64,000 nucleotides of DNA from Euphorbia lathyris (Eukaryota; Streptophyta; Magnoliopsida; Malpighiales; Euphorbiaceae). This document shows, piece after piece, positions 32,528 to 45,832 of the stretch; position 1 is the stretch's first letter; the number at the start of each line of letters is the position of its first letter. The notes beneath the pieces are model-generated. The model saw only the letters and a program-made list of their open reading frames with translations. It ran no database searches and was not told where the DNA came from. The stretch lies in the NCBI RefSeq assembly GCF_963576675.1, contig NC_088914.1, positions 20,749,001 through 20,813,000 on the forward strand, read 5' to 3'. A program made the translations under genes and the position numbers.

Positions 32528-33174
32528 TTTGATAAAAAAACATAGTCCCCTTCCATGAATACCACGTCCTTCCTCCTTGGATCGACATAGCTTTTCTGCC
32601 TACTAAAGGCAGTTTGCAATCTTTGACGAATGATAGGAACCTTTTCAGAAGTTATTTGTATTAGCTCGGGACCAGTGAGCTTCCTTTCACCAACTTCTTC
32701 CCAACATAAAGGAGATCTCCACTTTCTATCATATAATGCTTCATAAGGAGCCATTTGAATGCTTGAGTGGTAACTATTATTATATTCAAATTCAATGAGA
32801 GACAAATATGTATCCCAATGACCACCAAAGTCCAACACACACATTCTCAACATGTCTTCCAGCGTTTGGATTGTTCTTTCAGATTGACCATCTGTCTATG
32901 GATGAAAAGCTATGCTAAAATTTAACCTAGTGCCCAAAGCACTTTGGAGTTTTTCCCAAAACTTTGAAGTAAACATCGAGCCTCTGTCTGATACAATGGA
33001 CATTGGTACTCCATATAGGCATATAATTTTATCCACGTACAACTGTGCCAATTTTGCCACTGAATATGGTGTCTTTACTGGAAGAAAATGCGCTGACTTG
33101 GTTAGTCTATCAACTATGGCCCAAATAGAATTATATCCGGTTAAAGCACGGGGTAATCCAACTACAAAATCCAT
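32515..33174 (-). pseudogene. chromovirus integrase core
   Basis: From 33174: MDFVVGLPRA, then IWAIVDRLTKSAHFLPV, IVSDRGSMFTSKFWEKLQ and FSIAFHP, then an in-frame TAG where [15 protein letters not shown] follows in the same frame (about 32893). The motif order is that of the Gypsy integrase DDE core. The second half continues to [19 protein letters not shown] and ends with a frameshift into the chromodomain frame. Nonsense mutation and frameshift make it a pseudogene. Confidence 0.85.
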
Positions 33175-33299
33175 GGTTACTCGCTCTCATTTCCATTTTG
33201 GAATAGGTAACTGTTGTAATAATCCCAAAGGCTTCTGATGTTCGAGTTTCACTTGTTGACAAGTCAAACATCGAGATACAAACTTTGCTACATCTCGTT

Positions 33300-34001
33300 T
33301 CATACCATTCCATCAATACAACTTCCTAATATCTTGTACATCTTAGTAGAACCTTGATGGACATTATAAGCTGCAAAATGCACCATTTCCATGATAACCT
33401 TTCTCAAATTGTCTACATTCAGAACACACAATCGAGTTCCATATTGTAGAGATCCATCATCATCACTTTTAAAATCACGGACCTCACCATCATTCAATTA
33501 ATCTACAGTCTTACACAACTGAGGATCTCTTGATTGAGATGCCTTGATTCTATCAAGTAATACCGATCTAACCTTAAAGTGAGCTAAGAATGTGCCATGA
33601 TGATTCAACTCTAGTTGTACTCCAGAATCATACAGATCATGCATTTCTTTAATCAAAGGCCTTCTTTCTGAGCTAATATGAGCTAGACTTCCTGAAGATT
33701 TCCTGCTTAGAGCATCTGCCACGACATTAGCTTTACCAGGATGATATAAAATGGCACAATCATAATATTTCAAAAGTTCCATCCAACATCTTTGCCTTAA
33801 ATTCAAATCCCTTTGTTGGAATATGTATTTAAGACTCTTATGATCAGTGTAAATTTCACAAGCTTCTCTATACAGATAGTGTCTCCAGATCTTTAGTGCG
33901 AATACTACTGCTGCCATCTCTAAGTCGTGAGTTGGATAGTTTTGTTCATGTTTCTTTAATTGTCTCGAAGCATATGCTACAACCCTACCATTTTGCATCA
34001 A
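33300..34001 (-). pseudogene. chromovirus RNase H and integrase zinc-binding region
   Basis: From 34001 the frame reads [20 protein letters not shown], then [20 protein letters not shown] and [14 protein letters not shown], the Gypsy RNase H. It stops at about 33498. The next frame from 33497 contains HFAAYNVHQGSTKMYKIL, a degraded zinc-binding N-terminus of integrase. Frames are broken by stops. Confidence 0.82.
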
Positions 34002-34349
34002 AACACAGCCTAAGCCAACTCTAGAAAAATTAGAATATATAGTGCATCCTCCTGATCCATATGATAATACTGATGTTGAAGTCGAACATTCTTTTAGCTT
34101 TTAAAAACTATTCTCATATGCTTCTGACCATACAAAAGGAATATTTTTCTGAGTTAGCCGAGTTAAAGGTGCATCTATCTTGGAAAAATCTTGAACAAAT
34201 CTCCTATGTTAGCCGACTAAACTTAGAAAACTATGAATTTCTATCACTGTAGTAGGTCTCTTCCAATTGGTGATTGATTCTACCTTTTTAGGATCTACTT
34301 GAATTCCATCTTTGGACACTATATGTCTTAAGAAAGCCACACTTTTCAT

Positions 34350-34919
34350 TCAAAACTCACATTTAGAGAACTTAGCATAAAGTTGATGTTCTCTCAAAGC
34401 ATGCAATACCATTCTCAAATGATTGGTGTGTTCCTCCTCTCTCCGTGAATATATCAAGATATCATCAATGAACACAATCACAAAGCAGTCTAAGAATGGT
34501 TTGATCACCCTATTCATTAGATCCATAAAGGTCGTCGGTGCACTAGTTAAGCCAAACGACATCACCAAAAATTCATAATGGCCATATCGTGTTTTGAATG
34601 TTGTCTTAGGTATATCTTCGCTCCTCATTCTCAACTGATGATACCCAGACAACAAATTAATCTTAGAGAAGTGACACACACCTTGCAACCGATCAAATAA
34701 ATCATCAATTCGAGAAATAGGGTTTTTGTTACGGATTGTCACCTTATTCATCTGTCTATAATCAATGCGAAGCCGAAGTGATCTATCTTTCTTCTTAATG
34801 AACAACACTGAAGCACCCCAAAGAGACACGCTAGGTCGAATGAAGCCTTTATCAATTAAATCTTGCAATTGTTCCTTCAACTCTTTCAATTCTGCCGGTG
34901 CCATTCTATAAGGTGGCAT
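34350..34919 (-). pseudogene. chromovirus reverse transcriptase
   Basis: The 189-codon frame reads [52 protein letters not shown], then [20 protein letters not shown] and the catalytic [10 protein letters not shown], all standard for Gypsy reverse transcriptase. It ends at a stop after AKFSKCEF, where the intact protein would continue, so this is a nonsense-interrupted copy. The region 34002-34349 between it and RNase H holds the connection domain in broken frames. Confidence 0.88.
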
Positions 34920-35087
34920 GGATATTGGGGTAGTACCAGGAACTAAGTCGATACAAAGCTCAATTTCTATTTCAAGAGGTAACCCTGGTAATTACTCGGG
35001 AAAAACATCTGGAAATTTATTAACAACAGGAACATTCTATACTTTACCCTCATCTACCATTGTATCCTTGACTAAGGACAAATATCC

Positions 35088-35500
35088 TTAACACCCTTTG
35101 TGCAATAATTTTCCAGTTGTTATGGCTGATATCAAAATCAAAGAGGAAGTATCTTTATTGCCTTTGAATTCGAATTCAACATCTCCCGGCATGTTAAATC
35201 TCATCACCTTCGCACGAGAATCTAAAGTAGCAAAATATTGAGATAACCAATCCATTCCCAATATGACATCAAAATCAACCGGATCTAACAGAATCAGATC
35301 TGCATGTAGATTTCTTCCTTCTACTGTAACAGGACAAGAAGAAAATACAAGATATGTTTCCACCGAGTTGCTTAGTGGAGTAATTAAGATAAGAAGTACC
35401 TTAAATTTATGGAGTTTATTTTATTCTTATAGGATATCATGAAGCAATAAAAGAATGAGTAACACCAAGATCCAAAATATTATAGCATCCCATGAAACAT
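35088..35500 (-). pseudogene. chromovirus protease remnant
   Basis: The 91-codon frame at 35088-35363 contains LILLDPVDFDVILGMDWLSQ, the C-terminal half of the Gypsy retropepsin. Upstream, about 35447-35500, a separate stretch reads ILDLGVTHSFIA where D-S/T-G is expected, so the catalytic motif is altered (DLG), and a stop separates the halves. A degraded zinc-knuckle-like segment (GQPSRFVCRDM) lies near 35560-35600. Confidence 0.7.
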
Positions 35501-35681
35501 TTCAAGTCTCATTATCTTGTGGAGTAAGAGTAAATTACACTCTAGTTTGTCCCTGTTCAAACTACAAATCTGCCAACTGCCATGTCTCTACAAACAAAAC
35601 GACTCGGTTGACCCAGATGCATCCCACACACATTCTGAAACTGATGATTTAGAAAGATTCCCAATTCAAATAAGAAGTTTG

Positions 35682-36997
35682 TGTTGAAACACCTTTCTAC
35701 ATAATTTTGATTTGACAAAATTGTTTAAGTATAATTGAAATACATATTCTAAACACACTAAGTTTAAATGCTTTGATTTATTCTACTAATGTGTTTGTTC
35801 AATGTTGAGTTAAATTGTTTATAAGACACAAGAATTAAAAGGCCCAAGCCCAATACAAGTGTCAAAGCCCAAGTCAAACAACTCAGTACTACTCGGCCCG
35901 CGTTTGTCAAAACGTTGTCGTTTTGGACAAAACGCAACTCAGCGAAAGAAGGATCTAGAAGACCTTCGGGAACAACTTCAAGATGAAGCTGCTGAGTAGA
36001 TTCGACAAACGTACAAAAACCTCCAGACAAAGCATTTCTACTTTGGGTAAAGTTCAGATGACACAGTATGCTGTCCAGTTGACTTTACCATAAAAGGAGA
36101 GACATTCTGCTGAGCTGACCGAGAACAGAAGATACACAAATCTGATTGGCCAAGAGCTCTGAGCAAGTCAGGATGACAATGACAGGAAGCCGTTTCCCTC
36201 CAACGGTTATTTCGAAATTCGAAATGACCGATGCCCAGACGTCTCTATAAATAGAGTGCCATCAGAAGCTTCAACACTTACAGAACTTGATCAAGCCATT
36301 ACGCTGACCAAATCTCTACGCAAAGTTCTGCAAGCAAAAAGCAAAGCAACCTTACACTACATTCAATATCTTTTGTGTAAAAGTCTAGAGTGATTATTCA
36401 ATCATCTAAGGTGTCTTAGCAAATCATTGTTTAGGACAAACACTTATCATTTCTAGAAAATAGAAAGGAGAGGCTGAGTACTCGGTTATAGTACTCAGCA
36501 AGAGATTAGGATTGAGTAGAGGTATAGAGGAAGGTACTCTTGTTATACTCAGTTGCTAAGATTGTAAAAGGTTTGAGGCTCTACCTTTAAAGAGCTCAGT
36601 AGAGGATTTGAAATCTCGGAAAGTGTTCCGGGGATAGGACGTAGGCTTAGAAGAAGCCAAACCTGGATAAATCTGCTGAGTAACGTATTTCTTACCTTAA
36701 ACTCTTTATATATATTGCTTGCTTAAATAACCAAAAACTGACCAAGTAAAGAGGTCAAGCTGAGTTGTGCGCATCGAACATCTGAGCTCAGGAATAGACT
36801 TTAAGTGCTATCTCCTGACTCAAGTCAAGAAACTGACCTAGTCACCAGTTGACTAAGCCAGTATCTTACTGATTACTCAGCGCCACTGTTAAAACCTTTT
36901 CTCTTAAGAAAAGAAGTTTGCCCAAATTCTTCAAAAAGTTTAAATAGTTCCTAACCCCCCCTTGGAACTATACTTGTAACATTATAAGGGACCAACA
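35682..36997 (+). repeat. Sirevirus 5' LTR
   Basis: Direct repeat of 45833-47166. It begins TGTTGAAACACC and ends GGGACCAACA. A TATA-like TCTATAAATAGAG is at about 36243-36255. Confidence 0.9.
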
Positions 36998-37059
36998 AGT
37001 GGTATCAGAGCTTAAAAGCTCACTGCAAAAGGTCTAACAACCTTGAGCTGATCCCTACC

Positions 37060-38799
37060 ATGGGCGAAAACAGTACTCGGTTTCTCCCAGGAAACCAAAC
37101 AACTCAGATATTGCCTGAGGGGCTGTCCATCACTCGGCCTCCCCTATTCTTCGGGTCTAACTATACCTTCTGGAAGAATAGGATGAAAAATTTCATTCAG
37201 GCTACAAATATGAGTGCCTGGCTATCTATAGTGCAAGGCCCATTTGTACCTGTCGAAGTTGTGGCTGGCCAAACAGTTGTAAAAGCTGAGGCCAAGTGGA
37301 CAGAGGATGATCTTAAGAAGCTTCAAAATCACGCTTCGGCTATCAATATGCTTCACTGTGCGCTCGATGCGGCAGAATATAATAAAATCTCAGGTTGTGA
37401 GTCGGTGCAAGAGATCTGGAAAAAGCTGGAAGTCACCTACGAGGGAACCAATAAAGTAAAGGAGTCCAAGGTGAATCAGCAGATGAGACTGTACGAGCTG
37501 TTCGAGATGAACAATGATGAGGGCATTTCAGATATGAATGCAAGGTTTACCAACATCATTAATGAGCTCAAGAGACTTGGGAAAATCTTCACTGAGGAAG
37601 AACAAGTCAAAAAGATACTCAGGAGTCTTCCTAAAGACTGGCAAGCAAAGAAGACCGCTGTTGAGGAAGCTCAGGATTTAACCACCTACAAATATGACGA
37701 ACTCATCGGCTCGTTGCTGATCCATGAGATATCTATGAAAAACTTCGAGGTGAAGGAAAAATCTGAAGACAAGAAGCAGAAGTCTCTTGTCATGAAAGCT
37801 GACTCCACTGACGGGAGCTCAACTGATGACGAGAAGATGGCTATGTTCACAAGGAAGATGAAAAGGATATTCAGGAAGAATGACAAATATTCTAAGAAGC
37901 CTTACAGAAAGTTTGATAAGTATAAAGCTGACTCAAGCGACAGCAAATACAAAAAGGACAGCTCAAAGCCCATTACATGCTTTGAGTGCCATCAAACTGG
38001 CCATATAAAGTCAAGCTGCCCCACGCTGAGGAAAGATAAGAAAAATGGCAAAAAGGCAATGGTGGCTACATGGAGCGACAGTGATGAGTTCTCATCTACA
38101 GAAGCTGAGGCCACCGAGTCAGCGAAGATATGCTTCATGGCTGACGAACTTGCTGAGCCGTGTGTCTCTGAGCATGCTGACCTATCCGTCGCATCAGATG
38201 ACGAGGAGCAATCAAATGAGGTAATTACTCTTCCCCAGCTAAGAAACGATATGGTTAATGCCCTGAGTGATCTCTACACACTTGTCAAGAAGTGTAATAA
38301 GAAAGTTAGAGCACTCAGCAGGCGCTGTGACGAAGTGGAAGAGGTCAAGCTGAGTGACCTCAGATTCCTTCTTCAGGACAATTCAACTCTGCATGATAAC
38401 ATGAAGATCATACACGAGTCTGTCTCTGAAGTCCAATCAGTTTCAAAAAAACTGAGAAAGGACGTCACAACTATCCAGAACCAATTAAAGGTTCCAAATA
38501 AAAGAAACATTCCTCTGAGAACTCAGTACCAATGTACTCAGCAGAGATGGAATCCCCAGCGAAAAGTCCAGTGTGACTTTTGTGGGAAGAAAGGACACAC
38601 CACTAAGGTGTGCTGGCACGCTCAGCACTGGGGTGCTGACAAGTCAGTGAAACATCCTAAATAGAAGGTCAGCTGTGACTTCTGTGGAAAGAATGGCCAT
38701 ACTGTCCAAGTATGTCGCCATAAAATAAAATATGATGCTTTACCTGTTTCACCTAACAAGCAAGGGCCCAAAAAGAATTGGGTACCTAAAAGTAACTAG
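37060..38799 (+). pseudogene. Sirevirus gag with three zinc knuckles, one in-frame stop
   Basis: The frame opens at ATG 37060, shortly after the primer site. It holds a Copia gag domain (PPLFFGSNYTFWKNRMKNFI, then LRSLPKDWQAKKTAVEEAQD) and a zinc knuckle at residues 307-320 (CFECHQTGHIKSSC), followed by an acidic and coiled-coil-like stretch. A second knuckle is at 505-518 (CDFCGKKGHTTKVC). TAG at 38662-38664 then interrupts, but the same frame goes on to a third, nearly identical knuckle (CDFCGKNGHTVQVC, 38674-38715) and ends at TAG 38797-38799 after NWVPKSN. Gag forms the particle shell and packages element RNA. Confidence 0.88.
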
Positions 38800-38804
38800 T
38801 TACA

Positions 38805-41800
38805 ATGCAGGTAAGCCTGAGATGTGCCGAGAAGTCAAAGATGTGGTATATTGACAGCGCATGCTCGAGGCATATGACTGGTGATGAAACTCAGTTCATC
38901 ACGTTTGAGCGTAAACGAGGAGGAAGTGTAAGTTTTGGAGACAACAAGAAGGGTAAGATAGTAGGGTCAGGAACCATTGGAGGTAATCCTACTATTGAAT
39001 CTGTCTCCCTAGTCAGCGGACTCAAATATAACTTACTCAGCGTAGCTCAGCTATGTGACAATGGGAGAAAAGTTATATTTGATGCTACTGGATGTAAAAT
39101 ATACGAGGGTGAATCAAATGAGTTAATTTTAACTGCCCCTCGCATAGATAATGTCTTTATGCTAGACTTAGAGAAAAAGTTTTCAAAAACTGTATGCTTA
39201 GTATCAAAGGAAGAAAATTCCTGGCTATGGCAGAGGAGACTTGGTCATGTAAGCATGGACCTCCTGGCAAAACTAGCAAGAAAGCAATTGGTTGAGGGAC
39301 TGCCTGAACTTAAGTTTGAAAAAGATCAATTATGCCACGCTTGCCAAGCTGGAAAACAAACCAAATAATCTTTTCACAGCAAAAATATTGTCTCAACTAA
39401 GCGTCTGTTAGAGTTACTACACTTGGATCTCTTCGGTCCAGTCCAGCCGCTGAGTCTGGGTGGAAGAAGATTTTCCTTGGTCATTGTAGATGACTTCTCT
39501 CGGTACACGTGGGTCATCTTACTGAGTAGCAAGGATGAGACCTTTGAGACATTTTCAAATTTGGTTAGAAAAATTGAAAATGATAAAGACCTAAAATTAG
39601 CTCACATCCGTAGCGATAATGGTGGAGAATTCAAAAACCAAAAGTTTGTTGAATTCTGTGAAGCCAGCGGCATTGACCACAATTTTTCTGCTCCTAGAAC
39701 ACCTCAACAAAATGGGGTTGTTGAAAGGAAGAACAGAACTCTGGTTGAAATAGCCAGGACAATACTGGATGAGCATAGGCTTCCAAAGTATTTTTGGGGA
39801 GAGGCTGTCAACACAACGTGCTATATTCTTAATAGGGCTCTAGTTAGACCTATACTCAAGAAAACCCCCTATGAACTTTGGAAAGGACGAAAGCCCAACA
39901 TTGGATACTTTTGTGCCTTTGGCTGTAAATGTTTTATTTTAAATACCAAAGATAGCTTAGCAAAGTTTGATTCAAAAGCTGACGAGGCTATCTTTCTAGG
40001 CTACTCAACAAACAGCAAAGCATACAGAGTTTTTAATAAACGAACTCAAGTTTTAGAAGAGTCAGTACATGTGGAGTTCGATGAAACTAACCCTGCAGGT
40101 AGATACCAGCCGCTGACCGAGGATGATCCACACTCAGTAACCGCTGACCAAGAACCAGCTACTGAGTCATTCACTAAAAGGCTGACCAAGAGTAAGAGTG
40201 AACCTAAGATTACTTTTACTGACCCCTCTACTTCTGCAGAGATTGTTGAAACACAGACAGCACAAGACATAAATCTACCTAAAGAGATAAGGATTCCAAG
40301 AGGGCACTCAGAGAGTGCAATCCTTGATTCTGCTGGGAATACCCTGATGACGAGGAATCAACTCAGGAAGTACCTCAGCAATGTAGCCTTCGTCTCAGTA
40401 CAGGAACCTAAGAACTTCGCTGATGCTGAGGAAGATGAATTCTGGATGAACGCAATGCAAGAGGAGCTCGATCAATTCAGAAGAAATGATGTATGGGAGC
40501 TAGTGACTCATCCAAAGAGTCAGAAGACCATTGGAACAAGATGGGTCTTCAGAAACAAGTTGGATGAACAAGGGAACGTAGTCAGAAACAAAGCAAGACT
40601 TGTAGCTCAGGGCTACAGTCAGCAAGAAGGTATTGACTACGGTGAGACTTTTGCCCCAGTGGCAAAGCTAGAGGCAATTAGAATTCTATGTGCATATGCA
40701 TCTTACATGAACTTTAAATTATTCCAAATGGATGTCAAAAGTGCATTTCTTAATGGAGTTATAAATGAGGAGGTTTATGTTAATCAACCTCCAGGTTTTG
40801 AGGACCCTAAATTCCCAAACCACGTTTATAAACTCAAAAAGGCTCTGTACTGCCTCAAGCAAGCACCACGTGCTTGGTATGAGAGGCTGACCAGTTTCCT
40901 GCTGACTAGAAATTACGTCAGGGGCAAAGCTGATACAACCTTATTCATTAAGAGAAAGGGTAAAGATACCCTCCTGGCCCAAATTTATGTTGATGATATA
41001 ATATTTGGTGCAACTAACGAATCAATGTGCAAGGAGTTTAGAAAACAAATGCAGACTGAGTTTGAAATGTCCATGATGGGAGAACTCAACTTCTTCCTCG
41101 GTCTTCAAATTAAACAAGGAAAGAATGGCATCTTCATCAGTCAAGCCAAATATGCTAAGGAGATATTAAAGAAATATGACTTGGAAAATTGCAAGCCAAT
41201 ATCCACTCCTATGGGCACTGACACTGTCCTATGCGCTGACGAGAATGGTAAGTCGGTAGACAGCAAATTATATCGAGGTATGATAGGCTCTCTACTTTAC
41301 TTAACAGCAAGCAGACCGGATATTCAGTTTTCAGTATGCTACTGTGCTAGATATCAATCTAACCCTAAGGAATCTCATTACATTGCTGTAAAAAGAATCC
41401 TTAGATATTTGCAAAGCTCAGTGAACGCAGGTTTATGGTATCCCAATACTCATGATTTCACACTCATCGGATACACTGACGCTGACTATGGACGGGATAA
41501 GCTGGAACGTAAAAGCACCTCTGGAGGATGTCACTTCTTAGGAAGCTGTCTTGTATCCTGGTTCAGCAAAAAGCAGGCGTCAGTAGCCTTGTCTACCACT
41601 GAAGCTGAGTACATTGCTGCTGGTCATTGTGTTGCTCAAGTCCTATGGATTAAGCAACAGCTTGAAGACTATGGTGTTCAAACAAAGACAATTGAAGTCA
41701 AATGTGACAACAAAAGTGCAATTGATCTTTCAAAGAACCCAATTCAACACAGTAGAATGAAGCATGTCAGCATCAGACATCACTTCATTAGAGACCATGT

Positions 41801-41930
41801 ACTCAAAGGTGAGATCAAGCTGACCTTTGTCCCAACGGACGAGCAGCTTGCTGATATCTTCACGAAGCCACTGGCCCGTGAGCAGTTCAGCATACTGAGA
41901 GAAGCTATTGGTATGTTTAATCCTCTTTAG
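38805..41930 (+). pseudogene. Sirevirus pol: protease, integrase, reverse transcriptase, RNase H
   Basis: Pol starts six bases after the gag stop in a different frame. Protease: WYIDSACSRHMTG (DSA in place of the commoner DSG). GAG-pre-integrase: WQRRLGHVSMDLL and CHACQAGKQTK. TAA at 39366-39368 interrupts, and the frame resumes as [20 protein letters not shown]. Counting from 39423, the integrase acidic triad is D2, D65, E101 (DD35E). Reverse transcriptase has [12 protein letters not shown] and YVDD at 40986-40997. RNase H ends with [12 protein letters not shown] and [13 protein letters not shown]. Apart from the single TAA the frame is intact to TAG 41928-41930. Confidence 0.92.
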
Positions 41931-42397
41931 TAAATTCCTGAACTAAATGAATATGCATGCTGAGTGAATTACTATGCTGAATGATTGTTTTTGCTGAGTA
42001 CTCATTGAAATTAATTGAACAGCAAATACTGAGTAAATTGCACAATGAGTAAGTTAGTTTAAACTTAGAAATCATCCCTTTATGCAATACTGACCACTCA
42101 GAATATGAAACGCTTAGTATTCTAAACGCTGAGTGTTAGATCCGTTAGAATAAAGGTAAAAGCACGCGTATAGCCACCTAGGATGACGTATGCGCCGAAT
42201 GTGTCATAAATGCCAGGATCATTGTCGGTTCACAATCCCGAGGCAAAATTGACATATGGATTCGTTTAGATCCACACTTCACCGCTATAAATAATGGGTA
42301 AATCCCCATTGTTTTCTCTTTACGTCTACCGAATTCTAAGGCAAAGAAAGTATTCTCTCTAAAAACTCTCAAAGCTTCCCAAACACACTCTTCAACT

Positions 42398-45271
42398 ATG
42401 ACTAAAGTTACCTTCAACATCTCCGGTGCTGGCCACTCTAAGCCCAGCTCCGATGAAACTTCTAGGCAAACCTCTGTGCCGGAATCTACCAAAGTCACCT
42501 CGCCGAGCAAAGGAAAAACTGGCCAAACCTCCTCTGGTAAGGGAAAGCCTGAAAAAGTCAGGACCTATTCAAAGGTCTTCGAAAACGTCCGAGAATGGAA
42601 AGTTGAGCCCTCAAGATGGGTATCTGAAACCTTCGTACAATCCGAACAACCCTTCTGTGAGTGGATCTCACAAAATGGATGGACTGAGCTGTTTTCGATT
42701 AGGGATCACACCTATCCTGACCTGGTAAAGGAGTTTTACCACAATCTTCGTGTTGCCAATGATAACCAGGACTACTTGGTAACCGTGGTGAAAAAGAAAA
42801 CCATCTTCATCAACCCTCTCTATCTAGGAAATTTGCTCAAGTTAAAAACTGAGGGAGCAAGGCTAAGGAGGTCTGGAGATCAGGATGGTACTGGGTACGA
42901 GGTCAACTTCTGCAAACCTAAAGGCCACTCAGGAGAAGTCTCAGCTTCATCTATGGGTCAGCACCAAAAGATGGCTCATTATCTACTGAGTTACTTTATT
43001 TATCCGAAGATCAATTGCACTACCTCAGCAATGAACTTCGAACAATGCTTTATCTGGCATATGCTGACGTACAAGCCGATCAACATGCCAGTATTTCTCA
43101 TTGTTGGCTTTCAAAGGAGTACGGGTACTCTAAGGCTAGGATCAATCATCACCAGGATCCTCATTGATCATAAGGTAGACCTGACTGATGAAGAAACAGC
43201 TAGAGGATCTGAGATCACAACGGCTTCACTAAGAGCGTTGAAGTTCGGTCAGCCTCTAAAGAAAGGAAAAGCTGCTGCTGCTGCGAGTGCTGAACAGCAA
43301 GCTGAGGGAACTGTTGTCCTAAAGAAAGGGAGAAGGACTAAGTCCCCAGCTTCACGGAAAAGAAAAGCTGTTGAGACTCTTTCCAAAGATGCTGAGTCTC
43401 CAGCTAAGAGGCAGAAGTCAGCTGCTAAGTCAGCTGAGAAAAGGAGCAGGCAAGATGAGCCTGAAACTGAGGACACTGATGTACAACAGAAAAAGCACAA
43501 GTCCTCCACACTGACTCCCCTTGATGCTATTCCTACCAACATTATTGTGCCTGGTGACTCTCACTACACACAGTGTTTAGGAACTGTGTCTGAGGAACAG
43601 GGAGAAGAGGTACAACTGGATGATCAGTTCATCTTCCAAGTAGAGGAAGAACTAGATGGTGATAGTTCAGAAGAAGACGAAGAAGATGAGACCAGCGGTC
43701 AGGATGACGCTGAGGATAATGAGGAGACAACCAGTGAGGTTGCAGCTGAGCAAGCCAATACTGGGTTGGCTACTGGAGAAGAGCAAGAACTGGACCAACA
43801 CAATGTTGATCAAGTCCAAGAGCACACTGACCTCCCTCATCATGATCAGGAAGAAACTTCTCCTTCTCACTCTGGCAATTCTATTCAAGCTGACAATCCT
43901 CCTACTCCTCCTCGAAGAAGAAAACTCATCAAGGCAAGTTAGAAAGAAGTCAGTGAGACTCCTATTGAATTAACAACTCTTCCTACCTTTGCCATTCAAC
44001 AACCAACCAAAGACCCCTCTGCCCTAAAACTCAGATTTGTTGGTAGAAAACCTGCGGCATCCATCGTAAAACAAGCCTCTGTTTCTTCCCAACAGGAACA
44101 TGCCGACCAAAATGCTTCTGCCACCTCAACAAGTCAGGTTGAGACGAGTGCTGACAATACTGTCCATCCAAGCATTGTGCTGACTCCAAACACATCTGCC
44201 CCTGTCAGCACAGACAGTATTCGAGTTTCTACTTCTCCAACTCATCTATCTGCCGATCAAACTCGTACTCAAATGAACCAAGTGCAGATTGAAAACACCA
44301 TTCCAGTCACTGACCATGTCATTACTTTGACTCCTCCTCTTACCGGTCACACTGATGTCCCTGAAGGCTCTCAAAGCTATCTGAATGCCACTGAGTCCGG
44401 CAAAAGAATAATCGACTCAGTGCAAGCATTGATCAAAGACCTTCAACAATCCACTCCTCCTGCTGCTGGGTCTTCAACTATTGAGACTACTCAGCTTTCC
44501 CAGGTCACTCAGCTTCTCAACGAAGTTAAGGGATTCAAGGACTTGCTGAACGTCATCATCTCCTATCAAACACAGCAAGCTAAGCAGGATTCCATCGCCA
44601 AGCTGGCCGAGATCCAGCTGACAACTGTGCAACACTTAAATGCTCTACAACAGCAAGTACAGTACTTGTCTGCTGTGAACCCTGGATATGCAACTTCTGA
44701 TGAGGTAAAGATGCTCTTTGCTCAGCTTCACACCGAGCAACTCAAGACCAATGAGCAAATGGTCTCTTACTCTCAGTGCTCAGTGGAGCAAATTGGTGAA
44801 GCTGTTCGATTGCTGAATCTGAACAAGCAAGAGATGGACACTGACCAAATGAAACAAAATGAGATGCTGTCTATCACAAGACAAACCTTCAATCACATCC
44901 GTCACACAAATGTTCAGCGTCAGTACTTTGACACCTATCTATTCAAAACCTTTCATCAAGTCATTGCTGGACTGACTGATGCGCTTATATGGATTGGTAA
45001 GTCTGAAGCTTTCATCGTCAGTATGATCAGTGCTGCCGAACTCAAAATACCTGATGAAGTCTCAAATCAGGGAGTTGCCATTTTTGATGGTGTAAATGAA
45101 AGCGCTGACCGACTTAAAGCGCTTTCCAACGAACTAACCAGGGCTGTCTTAACCGACAGCTTTAGAATTCCTCCTCCCGATGCTAACAAAACGGGGGAGA
45201 GAGATCAAGCGAGAACACCAGCAAGAACACAGCATGGGTCTAGTCAGTCCCAACAGAAGAAAAAGAAATAG
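42398..45271 (+). pseudogene. Sirevirus third ORF (env-like position), one in-frame stop
   Basis: One frame runs from ATG 42398 to TAG 45269, broken only by TAG at 43940-43942. The codons between that stop and the next ATG at 44177 are all open in the same frame. The N-terminal third has FSIRDHTYPDLVKEFYHNLR and a mostly hydrophobic FEQCFIWHMLTYKPINMPVF segment, resembling the putative plant transposon protein region seen in retrotransposon third ORFs. The middle is Lys/Arg-rich and then strongly acidic. The C-terminal part is Gln-rich and probably coiled coil (LAEIQLTTVQHLNALQQQV). No signal peptide is evident, so an envelope role is not supported by sequence. A 467-bp non-coding gap separates it from pol. 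Confidence 0.75.
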
Positions 45272-45832
45272 ATATATAGGCTAGCTCAGTATAGGCTAAA
45301 TATGTAGTCTGTATTTCTTTTTGCCTATCTTTGAACTGTTGATTGTAAACACTGACTATCTATTTTTAATATCAATACTTGCATCTTCCGTTCAAAACTC
45401 TGAGTTATGAATTATTTGCATACGATGCTGTGTATAATGTTATTCTGTGTCTTTAATTAAATCAGCCATGTTTAAGACTTATAAAACTTACTGATTAAAC
45501 CCAATACTGATAACATGTTTGACATTGACTTATATGCCTATATAACATTGTCTTATAGAACTCATTGAACAACAAATTACTCAGCGCACTCTAAATGATT
45601 AAACCTTCCGCTTAATACTGAGTAAATAGAATATGTTACATAAGCTGACCTATATCTGAAAACTGACCTTAGACTTACTCAATTAAACCTTTAAATGTTT
45701 AGAGTAAAACTAAGTCAATAGCTCAACCCTGACGGGGGAGTTTTGCTAAGTTATAATAGGTCAACTATCATGGGGGAGCTCAATACTGAGTTCCTCGCTG
45801 AATAGTTTTGCCAACATCAAAATGGGGGAGTT

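Noticed and set aside
35764..36030. Minus-strand frame with a hydrophobic segment, repeated at 45915-46205
   Set aside because: Both copies lie inside the Sirevirus LTRs in antisense. Duplication follows from the LTR, not from a gene family.
42178..42510. 110-residue minus-strand frame
   Set aside because: It is antisense to the non-coding gap and the start of the Sirevirus third ORF, with no motif.
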